Counted from the first letter of the stretch, positions 1 to 10,225 are shown. The stretch: 64,000 bases of DNA from Afipia massiliensis (GCF_014203115.1 NZ_JACHIJ010000001.1:868001-932000), one strand, 5' to 3'. Numbers and translations: made by a program. The notes: generated by a model from the sequence alone, not told the origin.

Positions 1-3000
1 CCGGCATCCGTACGGCGCTTGGGCAGATCGTCGCGGAAGAGCTGGACGTCTCGTTCGCGCGTGTCATCGTCGTACTGGGCGACACTTCGCTCGTTCCCAA
101 TCAAGGGGCGACTATCGCGAGCGAAACCATCCAGATCACTGCGGTACCACTGCGTAAAGCGGCCGCGCAGGCACGTCACTTTCTGATCGCACGCGCCGCG
201 CAAAGGCTTCAGCTACCGGAAAGTGAACTATCGGTAGAGGATGGCCTGATCCGGGGTCACGATAACCGCAGCATCAGTTACGGCGAACTGATCGGAGACG
301 AAACCATCCGGCTCGATCTCGCCGATGATGTCTCGGTCAAAGCGGTCGAATCCTACAAAATCGTCGGACAATCGACCCCGCGCGTCGATCTCCCGGCCAA
401 GGCAACCGGTGAACTGGTCTACGTGCATGATGTGCGCGTTCCCGGCATGCTGCATGGGCGCGTGGTGCGTCCGCCCTACGCCGGTGTCGATGCCGGAAGT
501 TTCGTCGGGACCAGCCTGATTGCCGTCGATGAATCGTCGGTTCGCGATATTCCCGGCATGGTGTCGGTTGTGCAGATCGGCGACTTCGTCGGTGTCGTCG
601 CCGAACGCGAGGAAAACGCGGTCAAGGCGGCCGCTCAACTCAAGGTGACATGGAAACCGACACCGACGCTGCCCAATCTGAAAGATATCGAAACGGCGCT
701 CCGCGCTAATCCGAGTACGCTACGCAAATTGCTCGACAAAGGCGACGTGGATTCTGCCATCGCGGATGCGGCGAAGCCGATGCAGCGGACCTACATCTGG
801 CCGTACCAGATGCACGGATCAATCGGACCTTCGTGTTCTGTGGCAGATGTTCAGGAGGGATTCGCGCGGGTATGGTCCGGCACGCAGAATCCGCACATCC
901 TGCGATCCGACCTCGCACTGCTTCTCGCACTGCCGGAAACCGAGATCGACGTGATCCGATTGGAGGCCGCCGGTTGCTACGGCCGCAACTGCGCCGATGA
1001 CGTCTCCGCCGACGCGGTGTTGCTGTCACGCGCGGTCGGCCGGCCGGTGCGCGTACAGCTAACCCGTGAGCAGGAACACGCGTGGGAGCCCAAGGGCACT
1101 GCGCAACTGATGGACGTCAACGGCGGCCTGCGTGGCGATGGCAGCGTCGCGGGCTATGACTTCGCCACGCACTATCCATCGAACGGAGCGCCGACGCTGG
1201 CGCTGCTGCTGACCGGCACCGTCCCGCCTGTTCCCGCGGTCTTTGAGATGGGCGACCGCACCGCGATCCCGCCTTATGACTACGATGCGATGCGAGTGAC
1301 CGCGCACGACATGCCACCCATCGTGCGGGCGTCGTGGTTTCGTGGCGTCTCGGCATTGCCCAATACGTTTGCGCACGAATCCTACATTGACGAACTCGCG
1401 GCCGAAGCCGGCGTCGATCCGATTGAATACCGCCTGCGCTATCTGAAAGATCCGCGTGCCGTCGATCTGGTCAAAGCCGTCGCCAAGCGCGCCGATTGGA
1501 CGCCTCGTCCGCTCTGGAAAGAGCAGGAAGCCGAGGGCGATGTCGTGCGCGGGCGCGGCTTTGCTTACGCGCTCTATGTCCACAGCAAGTTCCCGGGCTA
1601 CGGCGCAGCATGGTCGGCCTGGATTGCGGACGTTGCGGTCAACAAATCGACCGGCGATGTGAGCGTGACCCGCGTCGTTGCCGCGCAGGATTCCGGGCTG
1701 ATGATCAATCCGGATGGCGTGCGCCATCAGATCCACGGCAACATCATCCAGTCCACCAGCCGCGCACTGATGGAAGAGGTCTCGTTCGATCGCGCAGCCG
1801 TGGCCAGCCGGGAATGGGGCGCCTACCCGATCATCACATTCCCGGACATTCCCAAGATCGATGTCTTGATGCTGCCACGGCAAGATCAGCCGCCGCTCGG
1901 CGTCGGTGAATCAGCATCGGTCCCGAGCGCCGCAGCAATCGCGAACGCAATTTTCGATGCAACCGGTGTGCGCTTCCGCGAACCCCCGTTCACGCCCGAG
2001 CGCATTCTTTCGGGGCTGCGCGGCGATGCTCCCGCACCGCGGGCCTTATTGCCGGCGACCAGTTTCAAGCCGCAGGAACGAATTCCGGATACGCCAAGTC
2101 CGTTCTTTAAACGCCGCAGTACGTTCGCAGGTATTGCCGCAGTCTGCACAGCGGCTGTCGGCATCGCCGCAGCGGTGCTGCCGTGGCGATCGATTGCACC
2201 AATCGCGCGGCCGGATGTATCGACGTATTCCGCGGCGACCATCGCCCGCGGCCAGCAACTTGCGGCGCTCGGCAACTGCGCCGGCTGCCATACCGACATT
2301 AACGGGATCGCCAATGCGGGCGGGCGAGCGCTCGAGACACCGTTTGGCATCATTTACAGCACCAACATCACCCCCGATGTCGAGACCGGCATAGGGGCGT
2401 GGTCTTATCCCGCATTCGAGCGCTCGATGCGCGAAGGCATCCATCGCGACGGCCGGCACCTCTACCCGGCATTTCCCTACAATCACTTCGCCAAGACCAC
2501 CGATGCCGATCTTCAGGCGATCTACGCCTATCTGATGGCGCAGGCGCCTGTGCACGCCGTCAACCGCGAGACCGCACTGGCGTTTCCCTTCAACCTCCGG
2601 CCGCTGATGGCGGGCTGGAATGCACTGTTTCACGAGCCGACCCTCTTCAAGGCTGATTCCACAAAATCAGTCGTCTGGAATCGCGGAGCCTATCTGATCG
2701 AGAGCCTCGGCCATTGCGGAGCTTGCCATACACCAAGGAATGCATTGGGCGCGGAGAGAACAGCCAAAACCTATTTGGCCGGCGGCGTCGCGGAAGGCTG
2801 GGAAGCGCCGCCACTGACGTCCCTGTCGCGCGCGCCGATCCCGTGGAACGAGAACGAACTTTTCGCCTATCTGCGCACGGGCATCTCCCGCTTCCACGGA
2901 GTCGCCGCAGGACCGATGGCGCCGATCGTGAGAGAGCTCGCAACCGTGCCGGACAGCGACATTCGCGCTATGGCGGTTTATCTCGCCTCTTTCAACGAGA

Positions 3001-3407
3001 CCGCGATCACGCCGGCGGTGCAGGAAGCTCTGGCGACACGACTGGAAACCGAAACGAGCGTGAAGTCCGTCTCTGCCTCAGCTCTCGGCGCGCGCATCTA
3101 TGACGGCGCTTGCGCGGTCTGCCATCAGATCGGCGGGCCTGTTCTGTTTGGCAGCAAACCCTCATTGGCGCTGAACAGCAACTTGCACAGCACCATGCCC
3201 GACAACCTTATTCAGGTCATTCTCCACGGCATCGAGCAGCCGGTCTCCAGCGATCTCGGCTATATGCCCGCCTTCAAGAACAGCCTCAATGATGAACAGG
3301 TCTCGGAGCTGGTGTCCTATCTCAGGCAGCAGTTTGCTCCGGACAAGGCGCCCTGGACCGACATCGCCGCCGCGATCGGCCGGGTCCGGCACGCCGCCAG
3401 ACCATAA
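1..3407 (+). CDS. Molybdopterin-binding dehydrogenase large subunit fused to tri-haem cytochrome c (5' end outside window)
   Basis: The reading frame is open from the left edge (first full codon at base 3), so the start lies outside; 1134 residues are visible. The N-terminal two thirds match the xanthine/aldehyde dehydrogenase molybdopterin large subunit, with the active-site-type GVGE motif near 1900-1915. A hydrophobic segment at about 2120-2200 probably anchors the protein. Three CXXCH haem sites follow: CAGCH (2277), CGACH (2715) and CAVCH (3111), as in AdhB-like membrane cytochromes. This domain order is that of Pseudomonas NicB (nicotinate dehydrogenase) and of isoquinoline/aldehyde dehydrogenase relatives. 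Inference: it hydroxylates an N-heterocycle or oxidises an aldehyde and passes electrons to the respiratory chain. A small 2Fe-2S partner should lie upstream. pncB follows 52 bases downstream, which weakly favours a nicotinate-related substrate. Confidence 0.85.
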   Translation, partial: GIRTALGQIVAEELDVSFARVIVVLGDTSLVPNQGATIASETIQITAVPLRKAAAQARHFLIARAAQRLQLPESELSVEDGLIRGHDNRSISYGELIGDETIRLDLADDVSVKAVESYKIVGQSTPRVDLPAKATGELVYVHDVRVPGMLHGRVVRPPYAGVDAGSFVGTSLIAVDESSVRDIPGMVSVVQIGDFVGVVAEREENAVKAAAQLKVTWKPTPTLPNLKDIETALRANPSTLRKLLDKGDVDSAIADAAKPMQRTYIWPYQMHGSIGPSCSVADVQEGFARVWSGTQNPHILRSDLALLLALPETEIDVIRLEAAGCYGRNCADDVSADAVLLSRAVGRPVRVQLTREQEHAWEPKGTAQLMDVNGGLRGDGSVAGYDFATHYPSNGAPTLALLLTGTVPPVPAVFEMGDRTAIPPYDYDAMRVTAHDMPPIVRASWFRGVSALPNTFAHESYIDELAAEAGVDPIEYRLRYLKDPRAVDLVKAVAKRADWTPRPLWKEQEAEGDVVRGRGFAYALYVHSKFPGYGAAWSAWIADVAVNKSTGDVSVTRVVAAQDSGLMINPDGVRHQIHGNIIQSTSRALMEEVSFDRAAVASREWGAYPIITFPDIPKIDVLMLPRQDQPPLGVGESASVPSAAAIANAIFDATGVRFREPPFTPERILSGLRGDAPAPRALLPATSFKPQERIPDTPSPFFKRRSTFAGIAAVCTAAVGIAAAVLPWRSIAPIARPDVSTYSAATIARGQQLAALGNCAGCHTDINGIANAGGRALETPFGIIYSTNITPDVETGIGAWSYPAFERSMREGIHRDGRHLYPAFPYNHFAKTTDADLQAIYAYLMAQAPVHAVNRETALAFPFNLRPLMAGWNALFHEPTLFKADSTKSVVWNRGAYLIESLGHCGACHTPRNALGAERTAKTYLAGGVAEGWEAPPLTSLSRAPIPWNENELFAYLRTGISRFHGVAAGPMAPIVRELATVPDSDIRAMAVYLASFNETAITPAVQEALATRLETETSVKSVSASALGARIYDGACAVCHQIGGPVLFGSKPSLALNSNLHSTMPDNLIQVILHGIEQPVSSDLGYMPAFKNSLNDEQVSELVSYLRQQFAPDKAPWTDIAAAIGRVRHAARP

Positions 3408-3459
3408 AATCACGCGGGGGTGGCTGGCTGCCCCTGAGGGAGCCGGATATGATCCCGGC

Positions 3460-4764
3460 ATGGCCATTACAGACATCGCTTCGCGAACCTACAACCACGG
3501 CTGGCGGCTCGATCCGATCGTGCGCAGCCTTCTCGACACCGATTTCTACAAGCTCCTGATGCTTCAGATGATCCGGCGATTCTATCCGGATGAGCATGTG
3601 ACGTTCTCGGTGATCAATCGCACCCATCATGTACGCCTCGGTGAAATCATCGACGAGGGAGAGCTTCGCGCCCAGCTTGATCATGCCCGCACCGTTCGCT
3701 TCACCAAAAAGGAGCTGATCTGGCTCGCCGGTAATACGTTCTACGGCAAGACCCAGATGTTCTCGCCGGGCTTCATCAGCTGGCTCGCCACGTTCCAGCT
3801 CCCCGAATACGAGTTGCGCACCGTCGATGGGCAGTATGAGCTGCATTTCCACGGACCGTGGACCCACACGACCATGTGGGAAATCCCGGCGCTCGCCATC
3901 ATCAACGAGTTGCGCTCACGGCAGGCGATGAAGGGACAAGGCCGGTTCGTTCTCGACGTTCTGTACGCGCGGGCCAAGGCCAAGCTCTGGACCAAGGTCG
4001 AACGGCTGCGCAAACTTGAAGGCCTGCGGCTGTCGGATTTCGGGACACGGCGGCGGCACGGCTTTCTGTGGCAGCGCTGGTGCGTCGAAGCTGTCAAGGA
4101 AGGGCTTGGTCCTGCATTCACCGGAACGTCCAATGTTTTGCTGGCGATGGACAATGATCTGGAAGCTATCGGCACCAACGCACATGAACTGCCGATGGTC
4201 GCAGCCGCATTGGCGAAGGACGACAACGAACTGCGGTGGGCGCCCTACCTTATCCTTGATCAGTGGCGACAGACCTATGACGGAAATCTTCTGATCGCCC
4301 TGCCCGATGCGTTCGGCACCAAGGCGTTTCTGCGGGATGCCCCCGAATGGGTGGCCGACTGGACTGGCTTCCGCCCGGACAGCGCGCCGCCGATTGCCGC
4401 AGGCGAAGAGATCATCAAGTGGTGGAAGGAAAAGGGACGCGATCCGAAGGAGAAACTGCTGATTTTCTCAGACGGCATGGACGTCGGATCGATCGAGGAG
4501 ACGCATCGTTACTTCTCCGGACGCGTCAGGACCAGCTTCGGCTGGGGCACCAACCTCACAAACGACTTTGTCGGATGCGCGCCGGACGGAACCGCCGATC
4601 TCGATCCAATCTCGCTGGTGTGCAAGGTGACCTCCGTCAACGGACAGCCGGCGGTAAAGCTCTCGGACAATCCGGAAAAAGCGACCGGCAGCCCAACCGA
4701 GATTGCGCGCTATCTGCGTGTGTTCGGCAATGCAGGCCGCGTGCGCAGCGCGGTCCACGTATAA
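3460..4764 (+). CDS. pncB: Nicotinate phosphoribosyltransferase
   Basis: 434 residues. It makes nicotinate mononucleotide from nicotinate and phosphoribosyl pyrophosphate in the NAD salvage (Preiss-Handler) pathway, in the cytoplasm. Visible family marks are the N-terminal [13 protein letters not shown] segment, the FSDGMDV phosphate-binding stretch and [11 protein letters not shown] near residue 359. The frame is open further upstream, but the ATG at 3460 has GAGGGAG upstream and begins the conserved [12 protein letters not shown] start; an earlier start would overlap the preceding gene. The length fits alphaproteobacterial PncB, slightly longer than the E. coli protein. It lies just downstream of a NicB-type dehydrogenase, possibly co-transcribed. 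Confidence 0.95.
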   Translation: MAITDIASRTYNHGWRLDPIVRSLLDTDFYKLLMLQMIRRFYPDEHVTFSVINRTHHVRLGEIIDEGELRAQLDHARTVRFTKKELIWLAGNTFYGKTQMFSPGFISWLATFQLPEYELRTVDGQYELHFHGPWTHTTMWEIPALAIINELRSRQAMKGQGRFVLDVLYARAKAKLWTKVERLRKLEGLRLSDFGTRRRHGFLWQRWCVEAVKEGLGPAFTGTSNVLLAMDNDLEAIGTNAHELPMVAAALAKDDNELRWAPYLILDQWRQTYDGNLLIALPDAFGTKAFLRDAPEWVADWTGFRPDSAPPIAAGEEIIKWWKEKGRDPKEKLLIFSDGMDVGSIEETHRYFSGRVRTSFGWGTNLTNDFVGCAPDGTADLDPISLVCKVTSVNGQPAVKLSDNPEKATGSPTEIARYLRVFGNAGRVRSAVHV

Positions 4765-4878
4765 ACGCTTGCGGAGCAGATCGTCCGGACCGATTTCCAT
4801 TCGGCCTCATCATGTGTAGATTGGTCCGATCAGGATCGTGATCCTGAATGAATGGGATGCCAGTACAGGAACGATTTG

Positions 4879-5112
4879 ATGAAGGTCACGATCAACATTG
4901 ATTGCACGCCGCAGGAAGCACGAGAGTTCCTAGGACTTCCGAACATCCAGCCCATGCAGGAAAAGGCGATGAAGCAGCTTGAGGAAAAATTGCTTTCCGG
5001 TGTCGCAGGTATGTCGCCCGATGCCATCCTGCGCAACTGGATGTCGTTCAATCCCGAACAATTCGGGGACATGTTCAAGATGTTCGGCGGACTCGGCGGC
5101 ACCAAGAAGTAA
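4879..5112 (+). CDS. DUF6489 family small protein
   Basis: 77 residues. It begins MKVTINIDCTPQEAREFLG and ends in a Gly/Lys-rich tail, a pattern I associate with the short DUF6489 family of Rhizobiales. The function is unknown. No signal peptide or membrane segment is visible, so it is probably cytoplasmic; the MFKMFGG stretch near the C-terminus could form an amphipathic helix. An ATG at 4852 is also in frame, but the one at 4879 has AGGAACG at good spacing and starts at the conserved Met. It stands alone 114 bases after pncB, so it may have its own promoter. Confidence 0.8.
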   Translation: MKVTINIDCTPQEAREFLGLPNIQPMQEKAMKQLEEKLLSGVAGMSPDAILRNWMSFNPEQFGDMFKMFGGLGGTKK

Positions 5113-5273
5113 GGCGCGAAGAACGGCAGGATTATCTATAGCGATACTGCGTAAATTTCGTATTCCTCACGAACAGTCTAGACATGGTCGCACATCCGCG
5201 TGCCAGTGACGCGCCTGGTTCATTGACGCCAAGTGATCACCGATCGAAATTCGTGACATGCCGGCCTCAAAGA

Positions 5274-5675
5274 TCATGCTTTCTCATCCGGCGTGTCAAT
5301 CAGACTGACATGCGCCGCGACGATCCGCCAGCCTTCCGCGAAACGAACCCATGTCTGCATCTGCCGCCCGACTCTTCCGGGAGCAGATGCGCGATGGAAC
5401 AGCGTGGAGGCAACGGCGGTATCGCGGCCATAAGCCGTAATGACGGTGTTCGACAGATCGCGCATCAGACCCGCCGGGTTTCGCGCCGCGCGGAACGCGG
5501 CAATGGCGTCGTAGCCGTAAAGATTTTCACCGATCCCGTAGCGGATCGTCCTATAGTCGTTGCGAAACAGCGCATTGAGTGTCGCAACGTCATTCGACGT
5601 CAGCGCCTTTTCGTAAGCCGCGAAGGCCGCGCTGACTTCAGCAACCACGTCGGGCAAGTCGACTTCCACCGTCAT
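5274..5675 (-). CDS. HpxZ/AtzH-like protein (DUF3225, NTF2-like fold)
   Basis: 133 residues with the SnoaL/NTF2-like pattern of HpxZ and AtzH: the FRNDYRTIRYG and AFRAARNPAGLMRDL segments and a C-terminal WVRFAEGWRIVAAHVSL strand. HpxZ belongs to oxalurate catabolism, and AtzH is a small protein of the cyanuric acid pathway. Here there is no amidase or ureide gene nearby, so the role is open. A TTG two codons earlier is possible, but the ATG at 5675 has AAGGG nine bases upstream. It lies 100 bases downstream of the broken monooxygenase on the same strand and may be the tail of that operon. Confidence 0.75.
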   Translation of the reverse strand: MTVEVDLPDVVAEVSAAFAAYEKALTSNDVATLNALFRNDYRTIRYGIGENLYGYDAIAAFRAARNPAGLMRDLSNTVITAYGRDTAVASTLFHRASAPGRVGRQMQTWVRFAEGWRIVAAHVSLIDTPDEKA

Positions 5676-5775
5676 TTTCAAATACCCTTAAGGCGCGTGC
5701 GCTCGGACCCACTCATTTCGCAAATCCTGTTCATCGTGAACTGATTGGCGTTTAACGCCGTCGTGCCCTGCATGC

Positions 5776-7436
5776 CTATTCGGCAGCGACGGCTGCTGCG
5801 GTTCGGCCCCGGCTCATCAGTACAAAGCCTTCGTAGCCTTTTCCCGCAACATCATTGCAGATCTGGCGATAAACCCCGACACCGCCGATATAGGGCATGA
5901 AAACCTGCGGCTTTCCGGGAATGTTGGCGCCCATGTACCAGGAATTGGCCTGCGGATAGAGCGTGCCGCTCGCAACATCGTTGACCTGCGTCACCCAGTC
6001 ATCCTCAGCGTCCTTTGTCGCCTCCATACAGTCGATGCCGCGCTGGCGCTTGTAGCCGATGCAGTCGCTGATCCAGTCCACGTGCTGCTCAATCGACAGA
6101 TCATGTTGCTCAGTACCGACGGGCTGCCCGGACCGGTGATAATGAACATGTTCGGAAAGCCGGCACACATCAGACCGAGATAGGTCCGGGGTCCCTCGGC
6201 CCATTTCTGATTCAGGGTCGGGCCATCCTTGCCCTTGATATCGATCTTGGCGACCGACCCGGTCATGGCGTCGAAGCCGGTGCCGAACACAATCGAGTCC
6301 AGTTCGTAATCCTTGCCTCCGGTCCGCAACCCATGCGGCAGTATTTCCTCGATTGGGCTGGATCGAATGTCGACCAGAGTGACGTTGGGCCGATTGAAAG
6401 TAGCGTAGTAATCCGTGTCCACACAGATGCGTTTCGAGCCGATTGGATGATCGTGCGGCTGCAACAGTTTTGCGACCGCGGGGTCCTGCACAATTTCCTC
6501 GATCTTCGAGCGAACGAATTCGCACGCGGTGTCGTTTGAAGGCTTGTCGAACAAGAGGTTATTGTAGGATGCCATGAAGCTGATGCCGCCGCGTGTCCAG
6601 CCTGCCTCATATTCCTGTCGTCGCACAGCTTCTGTATCGTCAAGCGCGCCTTTCTCCGGAATGACCATCAGGATACCGTTTCGCGACTCTTCGCGCGCCC
6701 GCCGCCGCCGATCGGCATAGTCGGACTTCCAGGAGCGCGTGGTCTCCGGCGTAAGCGGAGCATTGTGTGCCGGAACGCTGAAATTCGGCGTGCGCTGGAA
6801 AACAAAAAGATGGCTGGCCTGCCCGGCGATGATGGGAATTGACTGGATCGCAGATGAACCGGTTCCGATGACACCAACCCGCTGCCCGGTGAAATCCACC
6901 TCGTCATGCGGCCAGTGTCCGGTGTGATACGTTTTTCCTTGAAAACGATCCCGGCCCTTAAAATCAGGTATCCGCGCGTTCGAGAGACAGCCCGTCGCCA
7001 GGATGAAATAGGTCGCCGATACGGTTTTTCCGTCCGACGTGATCACCGACCAGCGGTTGGCGCTCTCATGAAATTCCGCCGCCTCGACACGCGTGTTGAG
7101 CTGAATATCGCGACGCAGATCGAACCTGTCAGCGACATGGTTGGCGTATTTCAGGATCTCGGGCTGCGGCGCATAACGCTCGCTCCATTCCCATTCCTGC
7201 TGCAACTCCTCTGAAAACGAATAGGAATATTGCATGCTCTCGACGTCGCAGCGCGCGCCTGGATAACGATTCCAGTACCATGTTCCCCCGACGTCACCGC
7301 CTTGCTCATAGACACGCACCGAAAGACCGAGGCCGCGTAGCCGATGCAGCATGTACAAGCCCGCGAATCCCGCACCGACAACAACAGCGTCGTAGCTTTC
7401 ATTGGAGGGCGTTGAATCATGCTGCGGAGCAATCAT
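5776..7436 (-). pseudogene. Baeyer-Villiger flavin monooxygenase, interrupted by a one-base frameshift
   Basis: Two overlapping frames together encode a full-length enzyme of about 553 residues of the cyclohexanone/phenylacetone monooxygenase family. The first frame carries the FAD motif GAGFAG (residues 21-26), the Baeyer-Villiger fingerprint FxGxxxHxxxWP (165-176) and the NADPH motif GTGSSA (191-196). Near 6097-6101 (about residue 445) one base appears missing: homology then continues in another frame with SIEQHVDWISD and runs to a normal C-terminus at 5776. The start at 7436 has GGGAGA upstream. If intact it would convert a ketone to an ester or lactone using NADPH and O2. The break may be a recent mutation or a sequencing error; nothing else in the gene looks decayed. 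Confidence 0.85.
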
Positions 7437-7578
7437 ATCTTCGTTCTCCCGGATTTTCCGTTGCTCTTGGAAAGCTGCTGCTCAGCCTTCTGCATGCAAT
7501 GTGACCTCGAAAAACGGGCAAAGACAATAGATCGATGCCGAGTGGACGCCATGCACGGTGACGGGACGATTCGACGCG

Positions 7579-8523
7579 CTATCCCATCGCCCTGAGCCAA
7601 CTGCCGATTTCCCGCATCGCGTCACTCGCCTTCGGGAGCAGTTTTCCCATGGTGATGAATCCATGAAATTGACCGAGATACGTCCGGTACACCACGGGCA
7701 CACCCGCGTTGCCGAGACGCTTGGCGAATTCTTCTCCCTCGTCGCGCAAAGGATCGGCTCCAGCCGTCAACACAAATGCAGGTGGAAGTCCTGAAAGATT
7801 TTCCGCCCTTGCTGGAGATGCACGCCAATCATCAGTCCCGGCCGCGCCGTTAAGATAATGATCGCGAAACCATCGGATCACGGAATGGGTCAGCAGTGCG
7901 CTGGTCTCTGGCTCGCTGTGCGAGGGATGAGTCATGGCGAAATCGGTTGCAGGATAGATAAGAACCTGGCCCGCGATTTTCGGCCCCGCCTCCCGAGCGT
8001 TGATCGCGACGACTGCCGCGAGATTGCCGCCTGCGCTGTCACCGCCCACAAGCAATCGAGATGCATCAATCCCTAGCGAAAGAGCATTCTTCGAAACCCA
8101 CTCCGTCGCCGCAATCGCGTCATCGACCGCCGCCGGGAAGCGATGCTCCGGTGCGAGACGATAATCCACCGAAATCACGATGAGTTGGCCTTCATCAGCC
8201 AGCGTCCGGCAAACCACGTCATGAGAGTCGAGGTCGCCAATCACCCAGCCGCCGCCATGGAAAAAGACCAGACATGGCGCGAGGCCATCGGCCTGCCGCA
8301 GCTTCAACGGCTTGTAGAGCCGTGCGGGAATTGGTCCCGCCGGTCCCGTTATCGCTACAGGCTCCACAGAAGCAATTACCGGCGGCTCAGGATTTGAGAC
8401 GACGCGTCCTGCCAGGTACATCTGACGGGCTTCCGCCGCTGACAATGTTTCATACGGCGGACGCCCTGCTTCGCGAAAGGCGTTGAGAACTGCAGCGGCA
8501 TCGGGATCGAGTGTAACTGGCAT
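7579..8523 (-). CDS. Alpha/beta hydrolase, hormone-sensitive-lipase (family IV) esterase
   Basis: 314 residues. The oxyanion-hole motif HGGGW is at 89-93, the nucleophile motif GDSAGG at 161-166 (Ser163), and the probable acid and base are Asp257 (GADPLRD) and His287 (FHGF). These define bacterial family IV carboxylesterases. No signal peptide is seen, so it is cytoplasmic. The ATG at 8523 has GGGGAG seven bases upstream; the frame extends further but without conserved sequence. It lies 142 bases upstream of the Baeyer-Villiger monooxygenase on the same strand. That pairing suggests hydrolysis of the ester or lactone the monooxygenase would make (inference). Confidence 0.93.
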   Translation of the reverse strand: MPVTLDPDAAAVLNAFREAGRPPYETLSAAEARQMYLAGRVVSNPEPPVIASVEPVAITGPAGPIPARLYKPLKLRQADGLAPCLVFFHGGGWVIGDLDSHDVVCRTLADEGQLIVISVDYRLAPEHRFPAAVDDAIAATEWVSKNALSLGIDASRLLVGGDSAGGNLAAVVAINAREAGPKIAGQVLIYPATDFAMTHPSHSEPETSALLTHSVIRWFRDHYLNGAAGTDDWRASPARAENLSGLPPAFVLTAGADPLRDEGEEFAKRLGNAGVPVVYRTYLGQFHGFITMGKLLPKASDAMREIGSWLRAMG

Positions 8524-8705
8524 GTTGCTCCCCAGGTTCTTGCGGGTGTTGTTATCCCTCTTGGTCCAATTGTTAACTCGCGATTTGGCTGCTGTCGACG
8601 CTGCCGGACAGAACACCCAACCAGCAGATGCCACAAGACGACGGCGCCGCACAGGAATGCAGCGCCGTCAGCAGTCAAGAATCGGTATGACACCAATCTC
8701 CGAGA

Positions 8706-9482
8706 TTACATGCCAAGGATCGCGATATCCTTCACCGTGCCGCTGACGCCTGAAATCTTCGCAGCTTCAGTCGCCTTTCCCGTCGCCAGATCGACGCTGT
8801 AAAGCGTGTCGCCCGCCATCAGCCAGGCTTCATTCTTGCCATTGCCGTCCGACCAGATGTCGAACGACGCGCCGTCAGCCTTGACGCCAAGCTTGCCGAT
8901 GGTGCCGAGAATGCCATCATTCGGAGGAGCCTGCTTCACGAGCGTACCGGCGGTTGCGTCGATGTTGAACAGCGCCGTTTCCTTGGTACCCTTCACCGAG
9001 TTGGTATAGGCACCGGCGATCACATTTGGCTTTGCACCCTTGCTGGCGTCGGTCTCTGCGTACTTGTGGTCGCCGTCCTTGGTGACCTTGCCGTCATCGA
9101 CATTGGCGCGCAGACTTGTTCCGTCAGAACCCATCACGCGCAGGCGATCCGCGGCCGGGTTGAAATCGACCGTGACGAGCACGCCCTTCGCGACCATGGT
9201 TTCGAGCTTCGATTTCATGGTCGCCTTGCCGTCCTTGGCGATTGTGACGACCGTGCCGTCATCGACCAGGCCATAAAGCATCCCGTCGGCGGGGCGAACG
9301 TCGATACCCACCAGCGCCCCGGAAATCCCGGTCACCTTGATGGAACCGGTGGCCTTCTTTTGTGCGGTGTCGACCATCGCGATGGTGTCGTTGCCAACCA
9401 ATGCTGCAACTTGAGCCGCGTTTGCCGCGACTGATGTCATCAAAAGTGCCGTGGATGCTGCGAAAATTGTGCTGAACTTCAT
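8706..9482 (-). CDS. DUF4394 secreted protein
   Basis: 258 residues with an N-terminal signal peptide (MKFSTIFAASTALLMTSVAA, cleavage likely after ANA). The remainder has the repeated beta-strand pattern of the DUF4394 family, with blocks such as VGIDVRPADGMLYGLVDDG and VTVDFNPAADRLRVMGSDG, consistent with a propeller-like periplasmic protein of unknown function. The ATG at 9482 has AGGGAG upstream; the frame continues upstream only through non-coding sequence. It is divergent from an ECF sigma/anti-sigma pair, and its upstream region carries the same bipartite motif as the sigma gene, so it is probably a target of that sigma factor. Confidence 0.88.
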   Translation of the reverse strand: MKFSTIFAASTALLMTSVAANAAQVAALVGNDTIAMVDTAQKKATGSIKVTGISGALVGIDVRPADGMLYGLVDDGTVVTIAKDGKATMKSKLETMVAKGVLVTVDFNPAADRLRVMGSDGTSLRANVDDGKVTKDGDHKYAETDASKGAKPNVIAGAYTNSVKGTKETALFNIDATAGTLVKQAPPNDGILGTIGKLGVKADGASFDIWSDGNGKNEAWLMAGDTLYSVDLATGKATEAAKISGVSGTVKDIAILGM

Positions 9483-9530
9483 GGCGAAACTCCCTGTATC
9501 TCGACGATCCCATTCGGACCGATACAGGCG

Positions 9531-9558
9531 ATACCGGCGGCAAAGCCGAACGGATGCA
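9531..9558 (-). promoter_or_regulatory. Candidate ECF sigma promoter for the DUF4394 gene
   Basis: On the minus strand TGCATCC (9552-9558) is followed after 14 bases by CCGGTAT (9531-9537), about 50 bases before the DUF4394 start. The same two boxes, 15 bases apart, face the sigma gene on the other strand. The match between the two copies is seen directly; that this is the promoter read by the neighbouring ECF factor is inference. Confidence 0.55.
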
Positions 9559-9585
9559 GCGCCCTCGAGATTATTTTCGGGGCGG

Positions 9586-9614
9586 TGCATCCAAATGCCG
9601 CACGGGACCGGTAT
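9586..9614 (+). promoter_or_regulatory. Candidate autoregulatory ECF sigma promoter
   Basis: TGCATCC (9586-9592) and CCGGTAT (9608-9614) with a 15-base spacer, ending 23 bases before the sigma factor ATG. It mirrors the motif facing the DUF4394 gene. ECF factors usually read their own promoter, so two matching copies in one intergenic region suggest a self-activated regulon. Confidence 0.55.
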
Positions 9615-9637
9615 AAAGGCTATGCAATCTCTGACGC

Positions 9638-10225
9638 ATGGCCCAGGTCCCCGAGGTTCCCGCTTTGGATGTCCGAACAGACAAGCCCCAGTTCGACCGG
9701 GAGCGCGAGGCGCAACTCGCCGCCGCATTGGCACGATGCACCGTGGGCGACCGCACTGCGCTTCAGATGATCTATGACAGTGAAGCAGCGCGGATGGTCG
9801 GCGTGGCGCGCCGCATTCTCATTCGTCAGGATCTCGCGGAGGAAGCTGTCCACGATGCCTTCGTGCGGATATGGAATGGCGCTCGCGGCTTCGATCCGCA
9901 GCGCGGCAGCGCCATCGGCTGGCTTTACGCCATCGTAAGAAACCGCGCGCTCACCATCTATCGCGGCGAACATCGCTACGACCATGACGAACACGGCGGC
10001 CTTCAAGACATCGCTCCCGATGATTCAATCGCTCGTCTTCCGGAAACCAGCGCGCTGCGCCGCTGCCTTGAACGCATTGAGCGGCCGCGCCGCGACGTGG
10101 TGGTCCTCGCCTATGTTCACGGCATGAGTCATGGCGAAATGGCCGGACGGCTGAAGGTGCCGCTCGGCACCGTCAAGAGCTGGGTGCGGCGCGGGCTGAT
10201 GTCGTTGCAGGAGTGCATGGGATGA
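9638..10225 (+). CDS. ECF-type RNA polymerase sigma factor (SigK-like)
   Basis: 195 residues. Region 2 is visible as the LAEEAVHDAFVRIW stretch with the following GSAIGWLYAIVRNRAL. Region 4 is the helix-turn-helix MSHGEMAGRLKVPLGTVKSW. The group resembles SigK-type factors paired with RskA anti-sigma factors. Its stop overlaps the ATG of the anti-sigma gene (ATGA), showing translational coupling. The ATG at 9638 lacks a strong Shine-Dalgarno sequence. Probable role: transcription of the divergent DUF4394 gene and of itself on an envelope or oxidative signal released through the membrane anti-sigma protein (inference). Confidence 0.92.
   Translation: MAQVPEVPALDVRTDKPQFDREREAQLAAALARCTVGDRTALQMIYDSEAARMVGVARRILIRQDLAEEAVHDAFVRIWNGARGFDPQRGSAIGWLYAIVRNRALTIYRGEHRYDHDEHGGLQDIAPDDSIARLPETSALRRCLERIERPRRDVVVLAYVHGMSHGEMAGRLKVPLGTVKSWVRRGLMSLQECMG

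Noticed and set aside
325..519. Open frame on the plus strand inside the molybdoenzyme gene
   Set aside because: It overlaps the main coding frame, which continues from the left edge and carries family motifs; the small frame has none.
1059..1883. Long minus-strand frame opposite the molybdoenzyme
   Set aside because: Arg/Gly/Asp-rich shadow of a GC-rich gene; no motif, no ribosome site.
9706..10225. A start inside the sigma gene (shorter ECF factor)
   Set aside because: The sequence before region 2 from the ATG at 9638 fits the promoter position and family length.
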